A stretch of 64,000 bases of DNA from Buchnera aphidicola (Cinara splendens) (GTDB lineage Bacteria; Pseudomonadota; Gammaproteobacteria; Enterobacterales; Enterobacteriaceae): positions 248,001 to 312,000 of the forward strand of contig NZ_LR217722.1 in the NCBI RefSeq assembly GCF_900698975.1, written 5' to 3'. Under the pieces are notes generated by a model. That model was not told where the DNA came from, made no database searches, and saw only the letters and a list, made by a program, of their open reading frames with translations. Shown piece by piece: positions 62,435 to 64,000 of the stretch. The first letter of the stretch is position 1. Each line of letters opens with the position of its first letter. Both the position numbers and the translations under genes were made by a program.

Positions 62435-63402
62435 TTATACCATATCTTCGTAATATAATAATGTAAGTAGATGCACCATATCTAAAGGAGGACTAATCGT
62501 CCAAGTTTTTAATTCATTGGTTATAGGATGTATAAAACTTAACATTCTAGAATGTAGAGATGGTCTAGAAAATTTACACAAAAACCTACATGTTTTCTTA
62601 GATAATCCCAGTGAATTATGTTTTATACCTTTAGAATATATACTATCTCCAAATATAGGATGAGCAATGGCAGAAAAATGTACTCTAATCTGATGCGTTC
62701 TTCCCGTTTTTATTTGTACACGAACATATGTATAATTTCTGAATCTAGTAATAACTTTATAGTGAGTAATTGCTTTTTTTCCTCCGCTACCAATTGTCAT
62801 AATGGTTCGACGATGAATATTTCTTTTAATTGGATAATTGATATTTCCGTTTCGTTTAATTCTTCCAATAACAATAGCATCGTATTCTTTAATTATTTTA
62901 CGGTTTTTAAATAAACTAACTAAATAATTATATGCTAAAATTGTTTTAGCTACAACTAACAAACCTGATGTATTTTTGTCTAATCTATGAACTATACCTG
63001 CTCTAGGTAAACTAGAATTACGTTTATAATGAAAAATTAAAGCATTTAACAATGTTCCAGATGTATTTCCGTAGCCTAAATGAACAACAAAATTAGATGG
63101 TTTATTTATTATTAATATCTCAGAATCTTCAAAAATAATATCCAATGGTATATTTTCTTTTTTTATTTTAACGAGATTAAATTCATTATTGACACATACA
63201 ATAATTACATCATTAAAAAAAATTTTTTTTTTGGAGCAGTGACAATCACATCATTTACAGATATACATCCTAATAAAATCCATTTTTTTATACGCGAACG
63301 AGATACCGGAAAAAACTTTTGAACTAAAATTTTATCCAATCTATAAGACTGTAATTTTGATACAGTAGATATAAATTTTAATTTTATTGTGTTAAAAGAC
63401 AT
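62435..63402 (-). pseudogene. rluD: 23S rRNA pseudouridine synthase RluD, split by a frameshift at an A10T8 tract
   Basis: RluD makes pseudouridines 1911, 1915 and 1917 in helix 69 of 23S rRNA. The first frame (63402-63205) encodes the S4 domain (YRLDKILVQKFFPVSRSRIKKWI) and stops soon after a run of 10 A and 8 T on the coding strand (63232-63215). One extra base in the run restores a continuous frame through IFFNDVIIV to IPLDIIFED. The catalytic domain then has NKPSNFVVHLGYG, the catalytic-Asp motif HRLDKNTSG and TGRTHQIRVH. This frame is undamaged to 62435. Like rluC, it is probably rescued by slippage or very recently broken. Confidence 0.87.
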
Positions 63403-63621
63403 ATTATACTCATTAAATTTTGTATTTTTAAAAATAAAAAATAACTATTACATTTTAACATAAAAAACATTAAATTTAGATATTTTTATGTTCAAAAGAT
63501 AATTAAAAAATTACTTTTACACATAAAATTTTATTTTAATAAATTAAAAAAATCAAATATTTTTATTTATATAAGATAACTATATTCTTTATTTTAATAA
63601 ACACCTGTAGGAAAAAATTAT

Positions 63622-64000
63622 ATGAAAACTGATAAAATACGATCTTTATTTTTACAATTTTTTAAAGAAAAAAACCATACTATTATTAAAAGCAGTTCTT
63701 TAATACCTAAAAACGATAACACTTTATTGTTTACAAATGCTGGAATGAATCAATTTAAAGAAATATACTTAGGACATAAAAGAAACCAAAAATCATCATA
63801 TACTAGTGCTCAATATTGTATTCGAACAGGAGGAAAACATAATGATTTCAATAAAGTAGGATATGAACCATACCACCATACATTATTTGAAATGCTGGGA
63901 AACTTTAGTTTTGGAGAATATTTTAAAGAAACATCTATTATATATGCGTGGGAATTTTTAACTCATAAAAATTGGTTAAACATATCAAAAAAAAAAATAT
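63622..64000 (+). CDS. alaS: alanyl-tRNA synthetase (N-terminal part, cut by window edge)
   Basis: Class II synthetase for tRNA-Ala. About 126 residues are visible, from [19 protein letters not shown] through [22 protein letters not shown] (motif 1 region), [35 protein letters not shown] (motif 2 region). GGA lies nine bases before the ATG. The remainder is outside the window. Confidence 0.96.
   Translation, partial: MKTDKIRSLFLQFFKEKNHTIIKSSSLIPKNDNTLLFTNAGMNQFKEIYLGHKRNQKSSYTSAQYCIRTGGKHNDFNKVGYEPYHHTLFEMLGNFSFGEYFKETSIIYAWEFLTHKNWLNISKKKI

Overview
The window looks like part of the chromosome of Buchnera aphidicola, the obligate nutritional endosymbiont of aphids, or a very close relative. 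The DNA is extremely A+T-rich. Nearly every protein is a Lys/Ile/Asn-rich version of an Escherichia coli housekeeping protein, and the blocks follow E. coli gene order with many genes deleted (aspS-yebC-pykA-zwf; flg-rluC-rpmF-fabD-fabG-acpP-holB-tatD; deaD-pnp-rpsO-truB-rbfA-infB-nusA-leuU-secG-ftsH-rlmE-greA; rpsP-rimM-trmD-rplS). No mobile elements, phages, CRISPR arrays, rRNA genes or signs of gene transfer were seen. The many gene deletions suggest a small-genome Buchnera lineage; the host cannot be named from this sequence alone.

Layout. 1-8.6 kb: serS (cut by the window edge), trxB, infA, aspS, yebC, pykA, zwf. 9.7-15.5 kb: yoaE, tsaB, the minCDE operon, rsmC and three tRNAs (Leu-UAA, Cys-GCA, Ser-UGA). 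15.6-21.4 kb: ompA, a 2.2-kb stretch with no recognisable gene, and a three-gene flagellar remnant (flgF, flgH and a shortened flgI). 21.7-27.1 kb: rluC, rpmF, fabD-fabG-acpP, holB, tatD. 27.6-36 kb: asnS, trhO, valS, argI, ridA. 36-51 kb: a long minus-strand run from greA and rlmE through ftsH, secG, tRNA-Leu(GAG), nusA, infB, rbfA, truB, rpsO and pnp to deaD. 51.5-64 kb: ibaG, rplU-rpmA-obgE, rplM-rpsI, pheA, ffh, rpsP-rimM-trmD-rplS, tldD, aroQ, fis, rluD and the start of alaS.

Most of the retained genes serve translation: tRNA charging and modification, ribosomal proteins, initiation, and rRNA modification. Others serve transcription and RNA decay, division-site placement, a partial fatty-acid elongation set, and essential amino-acid supply (pheA and aroQ for phenylalanine, argI for arginine). 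The last group fits a nutritional symbiont.

The most interesting signal is the behaviour of long poly(A) tracts. Three genes (rluC, tatD, rluD) are out of frame at runs of 10-11 A, and every one of them would be restored by exactly one extra A. Their downstream frames still carry intact catalytic motifs, which suggests rescue by polymerase or ribosome slippage rather than simple gene death. Two of the three are sister pseudouridine synthases broken in the same place, the linker between the S4 RNA-binding domain and the catalytic domain. In addition, pheA carries an in-frame run of 16 A exactly between its prephenate dehydratase and feedback-regulatory ACT domains, and the GTPase gene obgE carries an in-frame run of 17 A. 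FtsH has lost its first membrane segment and most of its periplasmic domain.
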